64,000 nt of DNA, from assembly GCA_036507285.1 (NCBI GenBank), contig CM071838.1, positions 57,788,821-57,852,820 of the forward strand, given 5' to 3'. Origin of the DNA: Trichosanthes cucumerina (Eukaryota > Streptophyta > Magnoliopsida > Cucurbitales > Cucurbitaceae). The stretch's first letter is position 1. Every line of letters begins with the position of its first letter. Under the pieces are notes generated by a model. The model was not told the origin of the DNA and searched no databases. It saw only the letters and a program-made list of their open reading frames with translations. Below are positions 11,969 to 23,502 of the stretch, piece by piece. The position numbers were made by a program, and so were the translations under genes.

Positions 11969-11978
11969 AGTGGGAGTT
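11969..11978 (+). other. polypurine tract of element B
   Basis: AGTGGGAGTT directly precedes the TGTTAGG start of the 3' LTR. This is the priming site for plus-strand DNA in copia elements. The minus-strand equivalent in E is at 51480-51489. Confidence 0.7.
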
Positions 11979-12168
11979 TGTTAGGATGTATGTCCTAATC
12001 TCGTGTAAGTTTGTAATATTACATATTGAAATAAATAATAGTTATTTTTTCATCACTTCTTGTCTCGCATTTTTACAAACTTAACCCAATAAACTAAGCT
12101 CTAGGGTCATTGAATTATGAGAGAACTAGAACTTGAACAGTGTGTAGTGGACACAAAGGGAGGATCAC

Positions 12169-13435
12169 TGTTGCGTAAAAATTATATTGCAATACCGCAA
12201 GTGTACGGGTCAAGTTTTAGTATAGTGATTTGAGTACAGAGTATCGTCCTCAGGAATGAGTTTTCTAGATTAATTAATTATCAAGATACTTTTTCTTAAT
12301 TTTAGCTAAAGTAACAAAACTTTGATGGATAGTGAAAAGAAAGATAGAAAATAAATGTACAATTGGAGACACGAATATGATAGAATTGAAGGAAGATGAT
12401 TTCACAAGATAATTCCTTATTTAACACATGCAATGAACTAATATTATGAATTTATAAACAAGAAGTGAAAATACTCAAGAGAATCTCTCGATCCGTAGTG
12501 AGCCTCGCACACACGATAATTCTATAGTTTTCTTATGAATTTTAAAAGCATACACGACATTAAGCAACTTCTTTATGTATTTCCCAAAGAACCCTAGGTC
12601 ATTCTCATGCCAGATTTCTAAGGATTTTGACAACTTTGCTCTAATCTAAGTTTCTTTCTCTCGAGTCCACTTAAACCAACAAGATTTATGAAATTAAGAA
12701 CGAATTGCCAAAAATAAATAACATAACAAAGTTCAATACATAATCAAATTAATCTAAAACATGCTAATCAAATTCCAACTACAACGTTTAGCTACTCAAA
12801 ATCACCATAAAAACAAGATAAAGTCATAGGAAAAGTCTTTAAACTCAATTACAAACTAAAAGAAAGAGAAATAAACTTATGTGTTGAAGTCGGTCTCTCG
12901 TTCCCGAGCTCCCGTCACGATCTCGAGCCTCCACAAACGCTTTGGCTCCCAAGGAATGCTCTTTTTTCTCCCCTTAGAGTGTGTATTTCGAAACTAGGGC
13001 TAAAAACCACCAAATTCGGCTCCCCTTGCAATGAAAGCAACATGTTGTATTTATAGGGATTTTCGGTACGGCGTTGCAACGATGGTCATGGCGTTGCAAC
13101 GCTGTGCCTGCTGCCAGCCAACCCACTACGACCATTTTTGTCATATCTTTTCGCTCGGGTGTCCAAATGACCTCCAGTTTGATGCGTTGGAATCGTGATT
13201 CGATGTAGAATCTCTCAGTATATTTCTTATACTCAAAATACATCTATATTTTTCTTGGGTCTTCAATTAAACACACACATGCTCCAAATTGCACCAAAAT
13301 AGTCTCAAAACACTCAATTCTTGCTCCTCAAGCTCAATTTCCTGAAATTAACCATAAAATTCCATGAATGCCCATGTTTTAAGTATAAAAACTAGCTAAA
13401 ATATAGAAATAAGATAGCATATTTGCATGCTATCA
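12169..13435 (-). mobile_element. Solo LTR of the TRG gypsy family
   Basis: 1267 bp from TGTTGCGTAAAAATTATATT to GCATGCTATCA, flanked by atcac (12164-12168, 13436-13440). Its reverse complement matches the TRG LTRs (28622-30011, 33679-35015), including the conserved end block with ACTTGACCCGTACAC. The minus-strand TATA box is at 13048-13055, with palindromes just upstream on that strand (13066-13102). Confidence 0.92.
13066..13103 (-). repeat. GCGTTGCAACGC palindromes in TRG solo LTR promoter
   Basis: There is one exact 12-bp palindrome (13091-13102) and one variant (near 13072). They lie 15-55 bp upstream of the minus-strand TATA box. Confidence 0.75.
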
Positions 13436-15067
13436 ATCACGTTCGAGTGAATGACTCGAACGACCTACAGTATATGGATAGGGTTGGAGACATAATCCTG
13501 GATACGTTGTGGATGCGACCCACTTTGTATTAGATACAAACGAGGTGATCCAACTCGTTCATGTGGTTGACATGCGAGTGGGGGCATCCTGTGCAATGAG
13601 ATCGTACAAGACCCGATCGTGAATTATTAGACTTGCTGATGTAATACCGTTAACAGTATAGGACTAATAACTTCGTAGATGACCAATAGTGACTCGATCT
13701 TAATCCTAAGCGTGTTACAGACTCCTGTCTGCGAGGGTCTTTCCTTTGACTAGTACGGGTGAGGGTGGTCATAGTTACTCATCCAATATGCCTATCTTCT
13801 AAGGGACAGGACCACGCGGGAGTTGGGAACTTGAGTACGCGAGATGGAATTCACTCGTTCTCGAATTAGGGAAACTAGAGTGGTTGTTCCCTTAAGTGTT
13901 GTCTCCAGGACTTGGACAACGGGCGACCACCCTCTCACTGGCCCGAGAGGGATGTTGTTTATGGTCGGACCATACAATGTAGTTGTTCATTAGAGGAGCA
14001 CTGAGACTTAAGAAGCAAGAGATAGACATAGGGGTAAAACGTTAATTTGACCCAGCTGTGACTACGAACAACCTGTGAATGATCGACTCATGGGTATTGG
14101 TTATATCGATGGACACAACTTGTCCTACCGTGATGGGAGTGCAACTATGGGCTTTAGTGGAGTGTTACCGTAGCTAATGAATGTTGAATAACCGAGTCAA
14201 ACAGTTTGACAGGTTAATCTCGAATCATTGGAGCTCGTCATGTGTTGGTCCATTAGGTCACTCGGTTGATTCAAACTGGATAAATTGAGGGTTTACAGTT
14301 TGGTGTGAATTTGAAGTTTTCAAATTCATTATTTGGGTATTTATTTCATTTATATGTGATATAGTTGACATAATTTATAGTTTTATGTGAATGAGATTCA
14401 TAATAAACTATAGGTTAGCCTAATTGATTAATTAGTGCTAATTTGGAGAAATTTGAATTGGGAGAAATTAAATTGAATGTGATTCAATTTAAATTCCACA
14501 ATTATACAAATGAGATTTGTATAATAAGGTACGAGATATCTTATTACATGTAATATGCAAATATGATTTGCATATTATAATGTTGTGGTAAAATGGTGAA
14601 ATGGTGGAGATTTTAACTCTACCACACACCATTATTAAAGGTTTTGCAAGAAGCCTTTGGTGAGATTTCATTTATTTTTTGGAAATCAAATTCCAAGAAC
14701 TCTCTCATTCTCTCAAACTCTCTCAAGTTTCTCTCTACCAAATTCGCTGCAACCCAAAACCAAAGGGAGTCTCAGAACTCTCCCTCTACCTATTGAGAAC
14801 AACTGAGAAACGCTTTTGGAGGTGTCCAATAGTTCGGTTCGAGAGATCGTCTTGTAGAGATCGTTGGTACGAAGTGTTTGTGACCGGAGAAGAAAACGTC
14901 GAAGAAGTGCACTTCAACAAGTAAGTAGTTTCACTCACTGTTTCTTCTTTTTTACAGCATGTTTAGCTTAGGATTTAAGTGTTAAATTCAATTTTAAGAA
15001 ATTAGTTGCACAACGAAAACCACGATGTTTCATGTCATTTTTCGCTGCGGGATTTTCATTCCCTTCA

Positions 15068-15660
15068 GAACTATATTCCTAGCTATCTACCCGATCTTAT
15101 CCTTGAAATGGAAGGCTTATTGAGTCGGCGATTTCGGGCCACTCTCACCCATGCAAATCTAAAGATAACTCCGAATAAACAGGAGTTCATAGAACGCTCA
15201 GGATTAAGATCGAGTTACCTAGGTAATCCTATGAATATAGTCAGTTAAGACAGTAAATGGAGTTATAAGGTCGAAGTAACTATTTCGCAGTCCAGTCTTA
15301 TGCAAACTAATTGTATAGGACACCCCCACTCACATGTCTCCATATGAACGATTTAGGATCACATCGTTTGTACTTTACAACGTGGGTTCCGTCCATAGTG
15401 TCTCTAGGATAAGGTAACCAACCCTATCATTATACTATAGACTATTCTGGCTATAACTTGAACTTATCCACTTCTATGTCACACATAAAGTTCAAGTATA
15501 CATCCTATAGCCAAGGGTTCTTTATTGGATTAGGGTTACACAATACACAATTCATATTACTCAAACACCTTGACTGAGTAAACCTCAAGAACATCTTTAT
15601 TGCAAATTAGAATATACATTCACTTTACAAACCACAAGTTTTAGGACATAAACCCCATCA
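15068..15660 (-). repeat. Copia-2 3' LTR of element C, partial
   Basis: 593 bp, the U3 start of the LTR read on the minus strand (TGATGGGGTTTATGTCC; TGTTGGG in other copies). It is collinear with 10016-10611 in the solo LTR. It is cut off at the left by the Copia-1 LTR end. Confidence 0.85.
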
Positions 15661-15718
15661 AACTCCCACTTGGACTAAAACATTAGTGGAGTCAAACATG
15701 TTGAGCAAGAAAACTGTT

Positions 15719-16223
15719 CTACTGTACAACCCGTAGTCCTGGACTTTCTAGGTGTCCCACAAACACTTTAGTCATGAGGGGTTTTGTAAACGGATCAACA
15801 ATGTTGTTCTCCGAAGCGATCTGCGTGATAATCATGTCTCCGCGTTGCACAATCTCTCTGATGAGATGATATTTGCACTCTATATGCTTTCCGCGCTTAT
15901 GGCTTCTAGGTTCTTTAGAATTTTCCACTGCACCACAAAGGGTGACAGGCAAATTCATATTTGGAACAACTTCCGAATCAGTTAAGAATTTTCTAAGCCA
16001 TACAACCTCCTTCGCTGTTTTGCAAGCTACGACGTACTCAACCTCCATGGTGGAGTCAACAATAAAACCTTGCTTTATACTTCTCCATACTATAGCTCCT
16101 CCGTTAAGAGTGAACACCAATCCCGATGTGGATTTCCTCAAATCTACATCAGTCTGAAAATCAGAGTCAGTGTATCCTGCAAGGATCAGATCCTTCGCAT
16201 CATACACAAACATATAGTCCCTC
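15719..16223 (-). pseudogene. pol: copia RNase H, element C
   Basis: 164 codons open to the C-terminal stop (GHLESPGLRVVQ). RNase H motifs are visible: TDSDFQTDVDLRKSTSG, DSTMEVEYVVACK, and GKHIECKYHLIREIVQRGD. The normal YCDNSGAV is shortened to LCGAV, which removes the conserved Asp-Asn-Ser by an in-frame deletion, so activity is doubtful. Continuity to the RT is broken by the insertion at 16224. Confidence 0.85.
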
Positions 16224-18156
16224 TATAACAACCAACAGTTTTAGAAATATGGTCAAACTAACAAAAGTGCGGAAATGAAATAACTGAATTTCAAAACCAA
16301 CATAAACCAAGCTGAGACACAAGAGTCAAAAGCTAAATACTAACCAAGAGAAACGAATTAAAGTAAAGAATAACCAAGACTAAGTCCAACAGGGACCAAA
16401 ACTACAAATGCTAGGAAAGCTAAGAATAACTCCTTCGTCCTGTGAGAACGCTAGACCTCACTTATTGTCGTAACTGTCTCTTGATTCATCATCTGAAAGC
16501 ATTTTGAAAAACAAAAATAGAGTACAAAAATACTCAGTAAGCAATAACCACAATCAGTTTCAGAAATTTATTTTCCTTAAAAACAAAACGTACAAATAAT
16601 GGGCAGGAGAGCAAATCTTTCATTTATTTCAAACTTTTGAATATAGAGTGAGAAAGATGCATATATGGAGTAGCCCAGATAAATATTGTTACCCGTCGGT
16701 AACACAGATCATTCAGAGATGTCGATTAAAAACTGACCAGAACTTACAAAACAAATTACTTAAATGTGAGGCCATGTGAGTGTAACACACACATAAATCT
16801 GCATTCCAAGGAACGTCAAACAACTACTGTGCCTTCCCAAAAATAAGTTTTAACAGATCAGAGGTTGTCGATACAATCGATCAGAAACTTACAAATACAA
16901 ATTTGGCTACTACACAAATAGGCATGCAATCTCAAAACAGAAAAATTAGCATATCCAGATAACTCTAACAAATCGAACAAAATACTTTTCAAATAATCAA
17001 AAAGTAACAAATACTTTCGCTTAATAAAACAATTCAAAACAAATGCAATTCTCATAAAACCATGCTTTCATATATTTTATCAAATGAAAACATAATTATT
17101 TCAAATATCTATTTTGAAGGGATGTGGAAACTACTTACCTCAACCGTTAATCCTCTCAAATCTCAATCTCAAAATCCAAATCTAATTCCACTCTCTTGCA
17201 CAATCAACTTCTCCTAGAAGTCCAAACATGCCCACTTATTAGAAACAAAAATTCTATCTTAAAGGTGCAAAAGGTTATCTAAAAGCTAGACAAACTTATC
17301 CACCCAAGGTTTCCCATTCAAAATAATTTGCTACAACTTTTAAAACATTCAAAACTATCATAAATTAGGGACAAAACCCTAGAAATTTTTTTTGCTCATA
17401 AAACAAAACTTTCCAAGAGTTTTTGGTCTAAAAGAATCAAGATTTATATTGTTTTACAAATAAAATCAGATATGTAAAGTGCCTAAAACTGCTATAAAAA
17501 ACTTTAAAATATACTCTTTTCATGTGGAAATCAAAGGTATAAATCATACGTTGAAGAAACAATCATTTGGTAAATTTTTGGTACAACAAGAATCTAAAAT
17601 AAACGTAAAACCGTCTCAATTTTACAGAAAATAAAAGCTGAAAAATTGAAGAAAATTTTTCTTCATCAAAACCTTCAATATAATGTAAAAATCATAAGAG
17701 AAAAAACTTTGATAAAAATTCAAGCAAACGAAACCTAAAAACTTTTTAGGAAAATGTTTTCAAGAATCTTTTCTTCTAACCAATCAAAAAGAAAAATAAA
17801 ACCCAAAACCTTCAAATAAAACTTCAATAATCAAGAAAAGAAAATAAATCAACAAGAGGAAGGAAGAAAAACTCATTGGTTTTCTTTAGAGAGGAAAAAT
17901 GCAAAACGTTCTTCTTTTCTCTATTGCGGCAGTCAAAACAATTTTGTAAAAGGGTTAAGGCTTCAAGAGACATTTTTATAAGAAACCCTAACTTAAAACT
18001 CTTAAAAAGTAATGTTTCTTTTTCTTCTAATAAAACGAGATAAAAAGATTTAAATCCCAATTTAAAAAAGAAAACAAAATCCTATTCTGAAAAGGATTTA
18101 TTAAATTCTTTAAAATAAATAAAATATAAAAAAATAATTTTTTTACGGTTGTTACA
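16224..18156 (-). mobile_element. Solo LTR, Ty3/gypsy Tekay-like (D1)
   Basis: 1933 bp, TATAACAACCAACAG to ACGGTTGTTACA, with target duplication ccctc (16219-16223, 18157-18161). The terminal TG is mutated to TA. It is the same family as 43644-45726, which still carries the Tekay-type polypurine and internal end on its minus-strand 5' side, so I assign minus orientation. On that strand it contains the CTTACTGAGTATTTTTGTAC-type block (near 16540) found in this LTR class. The ORFs within it are AT-rich noise. Confidence 0.82.
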
Positions 18157-19057
18157 CCCTCGTTCTCCTAAGACACTTGAGGCAATCCAATGATCATATG
18201 ATTGGACTGATACCTGCTGACAATTCCCATTGCATAGCATATGTCGGGTCGAGTACATAGCATGACATACATCGGACTACCGACAACGGATGCATAGGGA
18301 ATACGTCTCATATCCTCAACTTCTTGAGATGTCTTAGGACATTGTTCCTTTGACAAATGAATTTCATGCCCGAAAGGTAATGAACCCTTCTTGGAATTCT
18401 GCATCTTATATTTAACAAAAATCTTATCAATATAATATGTCTGAGATAATGCTAGCATTTTATTCTCGCGATTCCGAACAATTTGGATTCCAAGGACAAA
18501 CTAAGCCTCTCCTAAATCTTTCATTTGGAATTAGGTTGATAGCCATTACTTAACGCTAGTTAGGAATCCTGCATCATTCCTAATGGGCAGGATATCGTCT
18601 ACGTATAAGACTAAGAAAGCTACAGTGGTCTTGACTATCTTCTTATAGACACAATGTTCGTCAATATTCTATTCAAAGTCATAGAATTTGATCGCAATAT
18701 CAAATCTTATACTCCAGGATCTAGATGTTTGTTTCAATCCATAGATGGATCGTTTAAGTTTGCAAACCTTTTGCTCTTGTCCCTGAATTATGAACCCCTC
18801 AAGTTGATCCATATAGATACTCTCTTCAAGATTGACATTCAAAAAGGTTGTCTTGACATCCATCTGCCGAATTTCATAACATAAAACATGGAAATGGATA
18901 AGAGTATTCTAATCAACTTAAGCATGACAACAAGGGAGAAGGTTTCTTCATAGTCCACCCCTTCCTGCTGGGTATAACCCTTTGCCACAAGTCGAGCCTT
19001 AAAGGTTTGCACCTTACCGGCTTGGTCTCGTTTCCTCTTACAACCGATAGGTCTTTC
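18157..19057 (-). pseudogene. pol: copia RT, element C, C-terminal two thirds
   Basis: Minus-strand RT in several frames. KARLVAKGYTQ is near 19000. MDVKTTFLNVNLEESIYMDQ to LKQTSRSW is at 18863-18669. The YVDD active site is intact in local translation (near 18590-18601). KMQNSKKGSLPFGHEIHLSK to YAMGIVSRYQSN is at 18458-18200. At least three frameshifts or stops separate these pieces. At 19057 it is cut by element G; the RT N-terminus continues at 25374. Confidence 0.85.
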
Positions 19058-19264
19058 TGTTGGGTTTAATATCCTAAAACTCGTGGTTTTGTAAACTGAA
19101 TGTATATTCTATTTTGCAATAAAGTTGTTATTGATATTTATTCAGTAAAAGTGTTATTGAATGTTGTGTATTGTGTAACCTTAATCCAATAAAGAACCCT
19201 TGGCTATGGGATGAATACTTGAACTTTATGTGTGACATAAAAGTGGATCAAGTTCAAGTTATAG
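19058..19264 (+). repeat. Truncated 5' LTR of element G
   Basis: The first 207 bp match the start of the 3' LTR (23503 on), up to GTTCAAGTTATAG. They are joined directly to leader sequence (GAATAAGAGTTATT) of the pre-gag zone. U3 with its TATA box, R, U5 and the primer site are missing. Confidence 0.88.
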
Positions 19265-19472
19265 GAATAAGAGTTATTACGGTATTAGCATTTAGTCAAG
19301 AATGTCTTGGTTCAGTGAAGGAGTGATTGACCGCCTCTCAGTGCGATTACTCGACTCACTGAAATATCGTTAAAAAACAATAATGAGTTTATGGGTACAT
19401 TATTACTTTTGCTAAATTCTTAAATTGGATAGTTTACAAACAATTCACTAATAGAATTCATTTTTTTCAAAG
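19265..19472 (+). other. Residual leader of element G
   Basis: About 208 bp corresponding to the last part of the copia leaders: the GAATAAGAGTTATT block, a cut-down CCGCCTCTCAGTGCG, and the TTTGCTAAATTCTTAAATTG run before gag. No ORF. Confidence 0.6.
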
Positions 19473-19877
19473 ATGTCGAACTCTTTTATCGAGCTTACTC
19501 GCCTTCAATAAACTTAACGGCGATAATTATGGAACCTGGAAATCAAACTTGAATACGATTCTTGTTCTTGATGATCTGAGGTTCGTCTTAACGGAGGAAT
19601 GTCTTCCCCCCCACCGGCTCATTTGCAAACCGAATTGTTCGGGATGCTTATGACAGATGGATTAGGGCTAATGAGAAGGCCCGAGTCTATATCTTAGCCA
19701 ACATATCTGATGTGTTGTCTAAGAAACATGAGACCATGGTCACCGCTGCAAAGGAGATCATGGGATCATTATAAGCGATGTTTGGACAACCGCCCTCATC
19801 GGTCCATTATGATCTTTACAAATACGTTTACAACTCCCGTATGAAGGAGGGGCCTCATTAGGGAACATGTCCTTGAC
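19473..19877 (+). pseudogene. gag: copia Gag N-terminus, element G, frameshifted
   Basis: The start codon at 19473 gives MSNSFIELTRLQ and then a stop. The rest of the ancestral N-terminus (KLNGDNYGTWKSNLNTILVL, LRFVLTEEC) is readable in another frame from about 19510. Further damage: an indel in the poly-C tract near 19607, a TAA near 19772, and a small deletion in the GSSLREHV zone near 19853. From 19878 the frame is open. The first 130 or so residues of Gag are therefore not translatable, while everything after is. Confidence 0.82.
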
Positions 19878-22800
19878 ATGATGACCCACTTCAACGTGGC
19901 TGAAGTAAATGGGGCAGTCATAGATGAGAAAAGTCAGGTAACCTTTATTATGGAATCTCTTCCGAAGAGTTTCCTGCCATTCCGTACAAATGTGGTGATG
20001 AATAAAATAGAGTATAACCTCACTACTCTCCTCAACGAGCTACAGACTTTTGAGTCCCTCATGAAATCAAAAGGAAAAGAGAAGGAGATAAATGTTGTCA
20101 CTTCGAAGAAATTCCTAAGAGGATCGTCCTCTGGGACCAAGTCTGGTCCTTCTTTTTCTAAGAATAAGGGTATTAAGAAGAAGAAGAAGAAGGACAAAGG
20201 GAAGGGACAAGCTCCCACACGCAAGGCTAAAGCCACAGGAAAATGTTTCCACTGTGGAATAGACGGGCACTGGAAGAGGAACTGCCCGAAATACCTTGCA
20301 GAAAAGAATGCTGAGAAAGAAAAACAAGGTAAATATGATTTACTCGTTATTGAAACATGTTTAGTGGAACATGATGATTCTGCCTGTATATTAGATTCAG
20401 GAGCCACTAACCATGTTTGTTCTTCTTTTCAGGAAACTAGTTCCTGGCAGCAGCTTGCAGATGAGGAGATAACTCTCAGGGTTGGAACGGGAGAGGTTGT
20501 CTCAGCCAAAGCAACGGGAGCAGTGAAGCTGTTGTTTAGAGATAGATTCGTTTTATTAGAAAATGTACTTTTGGTTCCTGGAATCAAAAGAAATCTTGTA
20601 TCTATCTCTTGTTTGTTTGAACATATGTATAAAGTATCTTTTGATCATAATGATGCGTTCATTTGCAAAAGAGGTGTACGAATATGTTCTGCTAAACTTG
20701 AAAACAACTTATACGTGTTAAGACCAATTGAAGTAAAAGCTATTTTGAACACCGAGATGTTTAAAACAGCTCATACTCAAAATAAAAGGCAGAAACTTTC
20801 TCCTAGTACCTATCTTTGGCACTTGAGACTAGGCCACATTAATCTCAATAGGATTGGGAGATTGGTCAAGAGTGGTCTCCTAAGTCAGTTAGAGGACAAC
20901 TCTTTACCACCATGTGAGTCCTGTCTCGAAGGAAAAATGACTAAAAGACCTTTTTCTGAAAAAGGTTATAGAGCCAAAGAACCCTTGGAACTCGTGCATT
21001 CGGATCTTTGTGGTCCAATGAATGTCAAGGCACGAGGAGGGTATGAATATTTCATCAGTTTCATTGATGATTATTCTAGGTATGGCTATCTTTACCTAAT
21101 GCATCATAAGTCTGAAACCCTTGAAAAGTTCAAGGAATATAAGGCAGAAGTTGAGAACACATTAGGTAAAACAATTAAAACACTTCGATCAGATCGAGGT
21201 GGAGAGTATATGGATTTGAGATTCCAAGACTATATGATAGAACATGGAATCGTATCCCAACTCTCAGCACCTGGTACACCTCAGCAGAATTGTGTATCTG
21301 AGAGGAGAAATAGAACCTTGTTAGACATGATTCGATCCATGATGAGCTATGCTCAGCTGCCTAGTTCGTTTTGGGGATATGCAGTAGAAGTTGCTGTATA
21401 TATTTTGAACATGGTTCCTTCAAAGAGTGTTTCAGAAACACCTTATGAGTTATGGAAAGGGCGTAAATGTAGTTTACGTCACTTCAGGATTTGGGGATGT
21501 CCAGCACATGTGTTGGTGTCCAATCTAAAGAAATTGAAACATCGTTCAAAATTATGCCTATTTGTAGGATACTCCAAAGAAACGAAAGGTGGTCTATTTT
21601 ATGATCCTCAAGAGGACAAGGTGCTTGTGTCGACAAATGCCACGTTCTTAGAGGAAGACCACATGAGAGATCATCAGCCTCGAAGCAGGATTGTCTTAAG
21701 TGAAATTTCTAGGGAAGCTACAGATAAATCAACAAAAGTTGTTGATCAAGCTGGTCCTTCTCAAGTGTTGAGAATGGCTCGACGTAGTGGGAGGGATGTT
21801 AGACAACCTGACCGTTACATGGGTTTGACTGAAACCCAAGTCGTCATACCTGATGATGGCGTTGAGAATCCATTGACCTATAAACAGGTAATGAATGATA
21901 TAGATAGAGACCAGTGGATTCAAGCCATGGACCTTGAAATGGAGTCAATGTACTTCAATTCAGTCTGGGAACTTGTAGATCAACCAGATGGTGAAAGACC
22001 TATCAGTTGCAAGTGGATCTACAAGAGAAAACGAGATCAAGTCGGTAAGGTGCAAACCTTTAAGGCTCGACTTGTGGCAAAGGGTTATACCCAAAGGGAA
22101 GGGGTGGACTATGAAGAATCCTTCTCCCCTGTTTTCATGCTTAAGTCCACTAGAATACTTTTGTCCATTGCCACGTTTTACAACTATGAAATTTGGCAAA
22201 TGGATGTCAAGACAGCCTTTCTACATGGCAATCTTGAGGAGAGTATCTATATGGATCAACCAGAGGGGTTCATAGTTCAGGGTCAAGAGCAAAAAGTTTG
22301 CAAGCTTAAACGATCAATCTATGGATTGAAACAAGCTTCTAGATCCTGGAATATAAGATTTGATACTGCAATCAAATCTTATGGCTTTGAACAGAATATT
22401 GGCGAGCCTTGGGTTTACAAGAAGATAGTCGATACTACTGTAGCTTTCTTAGTTCTATACGTAGACGATATCTTGCTCATTGGGAATGATGCAGGATTCC
22501 TGACTGGCGTTAAGCAATGGCTAGCGACCCAATTCCAAATGAAAGATTTGGGAGAGGCTCAGTTTGTTCTTGGAATCCAAATTGTTCGAAATCGCAAGAA
22601 CAAAACGCTAGCACTGTCTCAGGCATCTTATATTGACAAGATGTTGGTTAGATATAAGATGCAGAATTTCAAGAAGGGTTCATTACCTTTCAGGCATGAA
22701 ATTCATTTGTCTAAGGAACAGTGTCCTAAGACACCTCAAGAAGTTGAGGATATGAGACGCATTCCCTATGCATCAGCTGTCGGTAGTCTGATGTATGCCA

Positions 22801-23171
22801 TGCTATGTACTAGACCCGACATATGCTATGCAGTGGGAATTGTCAGCAGGTATCAGTCTAATCCAGGATATGATCACTGGACTGCCGTTAAAAACATCCT
22901 CAAGTATCTTAGGAGAACGAGGGACTATATGCTTGTGTATGGTGCAAAGGATATGATCCTTGCAGGATACACTGACTCTGATTTTCAGACTGATATAGAT
23001 TCGAGGAAATCCACATCAGGATCAGTGTTCACTCTTAACGGAGGAGCTATAGTATGGAAGAGTATAAAGCAAGGTTGTATTGCTGACTCCACCATGGAGG
23101 TTTTGAGTACGCGTCAGCGACTTGCGCAAAGCGAAAAGGAGGTCAGTATGGCTTCGGAAGTTCTTGACTGA
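19878..23171 (+). CDS. copia Gag-Pol polyprotein, element G (1097 codons, 5'-truncated frame)
   Basis: The longest coding frame in the window. Domains by residue: capsid C-terminus 1-70; basic linker 95-120; CCHC knuckle CFHCGIDGHWKRNC 123-136; protease DSGATNH with catalytic Asp 173; GAG-pre-integrase from about 313 (WHLRLGHINLNRI); integrase D376 (HSDLCGPM), D439 (LRSDRGGEY) and E475 (SERRN), an exact D,D35E; RT from about 690 with YVDD at 861-864; RNase H with Asp 1033 (TDSDFQTD). One residue looks damaged: QQNC in place of the QQNG seen in other copies (about 471). The Met at 19878 is internal to Gag (MMTHFNVAE), so the true start lies upstream in the broken part. The frame ends early in RNase H because of a 1-nt insertion near 23100. 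Confidence 0.92.
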   Translation: MMTHFNVAEVNGAVIDEKSQVTFIMESLPKSFLPFRTNVVMNKIEYNLTTLLNELQTFESLMKSKGKEKEINVVTSKKFLRGSSSGTKSGPSFSKNKGIKKKKKKDKGKGQAPTRKAKATGKCFHCGIDGHWKRNCPKYLAEKNAEKEKQGKYDLLVIETCLVEHDDSACILDSGATNHVCSSFQETSSWQQLADEEITLRVGTGEVVSAKATGAVKLLFRDRFVLLENVLLVPGIKRNLVSISCLFEHMYKVSFDHNDAFICKRGVRICSAKLENNLYVLRPIEVKAILNTEMFKTAHTQNKRQKLSPSTYLWHLRLGHINLNRIGRLVKSGLLSQLEDNSLPPCESCLEGKMTKRPFSEKGYRAKEPLELVHSDLCGPMNVKARGGYEYFISFIDDYSRYGYLYLMHHKSETLEKFKEYKAEVENTLGKTIKTLRSDRGGEYMDLRFQDYMIEHGIVSQLSAPGTPQQNCVSERRNRTLLDMIRSMMSYAQLPSSFWGYAVEVAVYILNMVPSKSVSETPYELWKGRKCSLRHFRIWGCPAHVLVSNLKKLKHRSKLCLFVGYSKETKGGLFYDPQEDKVLVSTNATFLEEDHMRDHQPRSRIVLSEISREATDKSTKVVDQAGPSQVLRMARRSGRDVRQPDRYMGLTETQVVIPDDGVENPLTYKQVMNDIDRDQWIQAMDLEMESMYFNSVWELVDQPDGERPISCKWIYKRKRDQVGKVQTFKARLVAKGYTQREGVDYEESFSPVFMLKSTRILLSIATFYNYEIWQMDVKTAFLHGNLEESIYMDQPEGFIVQGQEQKVCKLKRSIYGLKQASRSWNIRFDTAIKSYGFEQNIGEPWVYKKIVDTTVAFLVLYVDDILLIGNDAGFLTGVKQWLATQFQMKDLGEAQFVLGIQIVRNRKNKTLALSQASYIDKMLVRYKMQNFKKGSLPFRHEIHLSKEQCPKTPQEVEDMRRIPYASAVGSLMYAMLCTRPDICYAVGIVSRYQSNPGYDHWTAVKNILKYLRRTRDYMLVYGAKDMILAGYTDSDFQTDIDSRKSTSGSVFTLNGGAIVWKSIKQGCIADSTMEVLSTRQRLAQSEKEVSMASEVLD

Positions 23172-23442
23172 TTTAGAAGTTGTTCCAAATATGAATTTTC
23201 CTATCACCCTTTATTGTGATAATAGTGGTGCAGTGGCAAATTCTAAAGAACCTAGAAGCCATAAGCGCGGAAAGCACATAAAGCGCAAATATCATCTTAT
23301 CAGGGAGATTGTGCAACGAGGAGACGTTATCGTCATGCAGATTGCTTCGGAGCACAACATTGCTGATCCGTTTACAAAGCCCCTCACGGCTAAAGTTTTT
23401 GAGGGACACCTAGAAAGTCTAGGACTACGGGTTGTACAGTAG
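23095..23442 (+). pseudogene. pol: copia RNase H C-terminus, element G, out of frame
   Basis: Continuation of the polyprotein in a shifted frame: VWLRKFLTDLEVVPNMNF, YCDNSGAVANSKEPRSHKRG, YHLIREIVQRGD, EHNIADPFTKPLTAK, ending LGLRVVQ at the natural stop (23442). The shift lies just after DSTME. Correcting it would restore the catalytic order, so this is a recent lesion. Confidence 0.88.
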
Positions 23443-23486
23443 GGCAATTTTTCTTTGCTCAGCATGTTGTACCCCACAGACGTTTT

Positions 23487-23502
23487 AGTCCAAGTGAGAG
23501 AT
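23487..23502 (+). other. polypurine tract of element G
   Basis: The AAGTGAGAGAT run before the LTR start at 23503. It corresponds to the AGTGGGAGTT tract of element B, with one G to A change. Confidence 0.55.

Larger units (their letters stand above)
11979..15067 (+). repeat. Copia-1 3' LTR of element B, split by a solo LTR
   Basis: Begins TGTTAGGATGTATG and ends ATTTTCATTCCCTTCA. Its own sequence is 11979-12168 plus 13441-15067 (about 1817 bp), and it aligns with 1528-3330. The right flank is gaact, immediately inside a Copia-2 LTR (element C). The matching duplication is not next to 1528, so it should lie left of the window. Confidence 0.87.

Noticed and set aside
17824..18060. 78-codon Phe/Lys-rich ORF
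   Set aside because: Lies inside the Tekay-like solo LTR, low complexity, not preserved in the second copy at 43644-45726.
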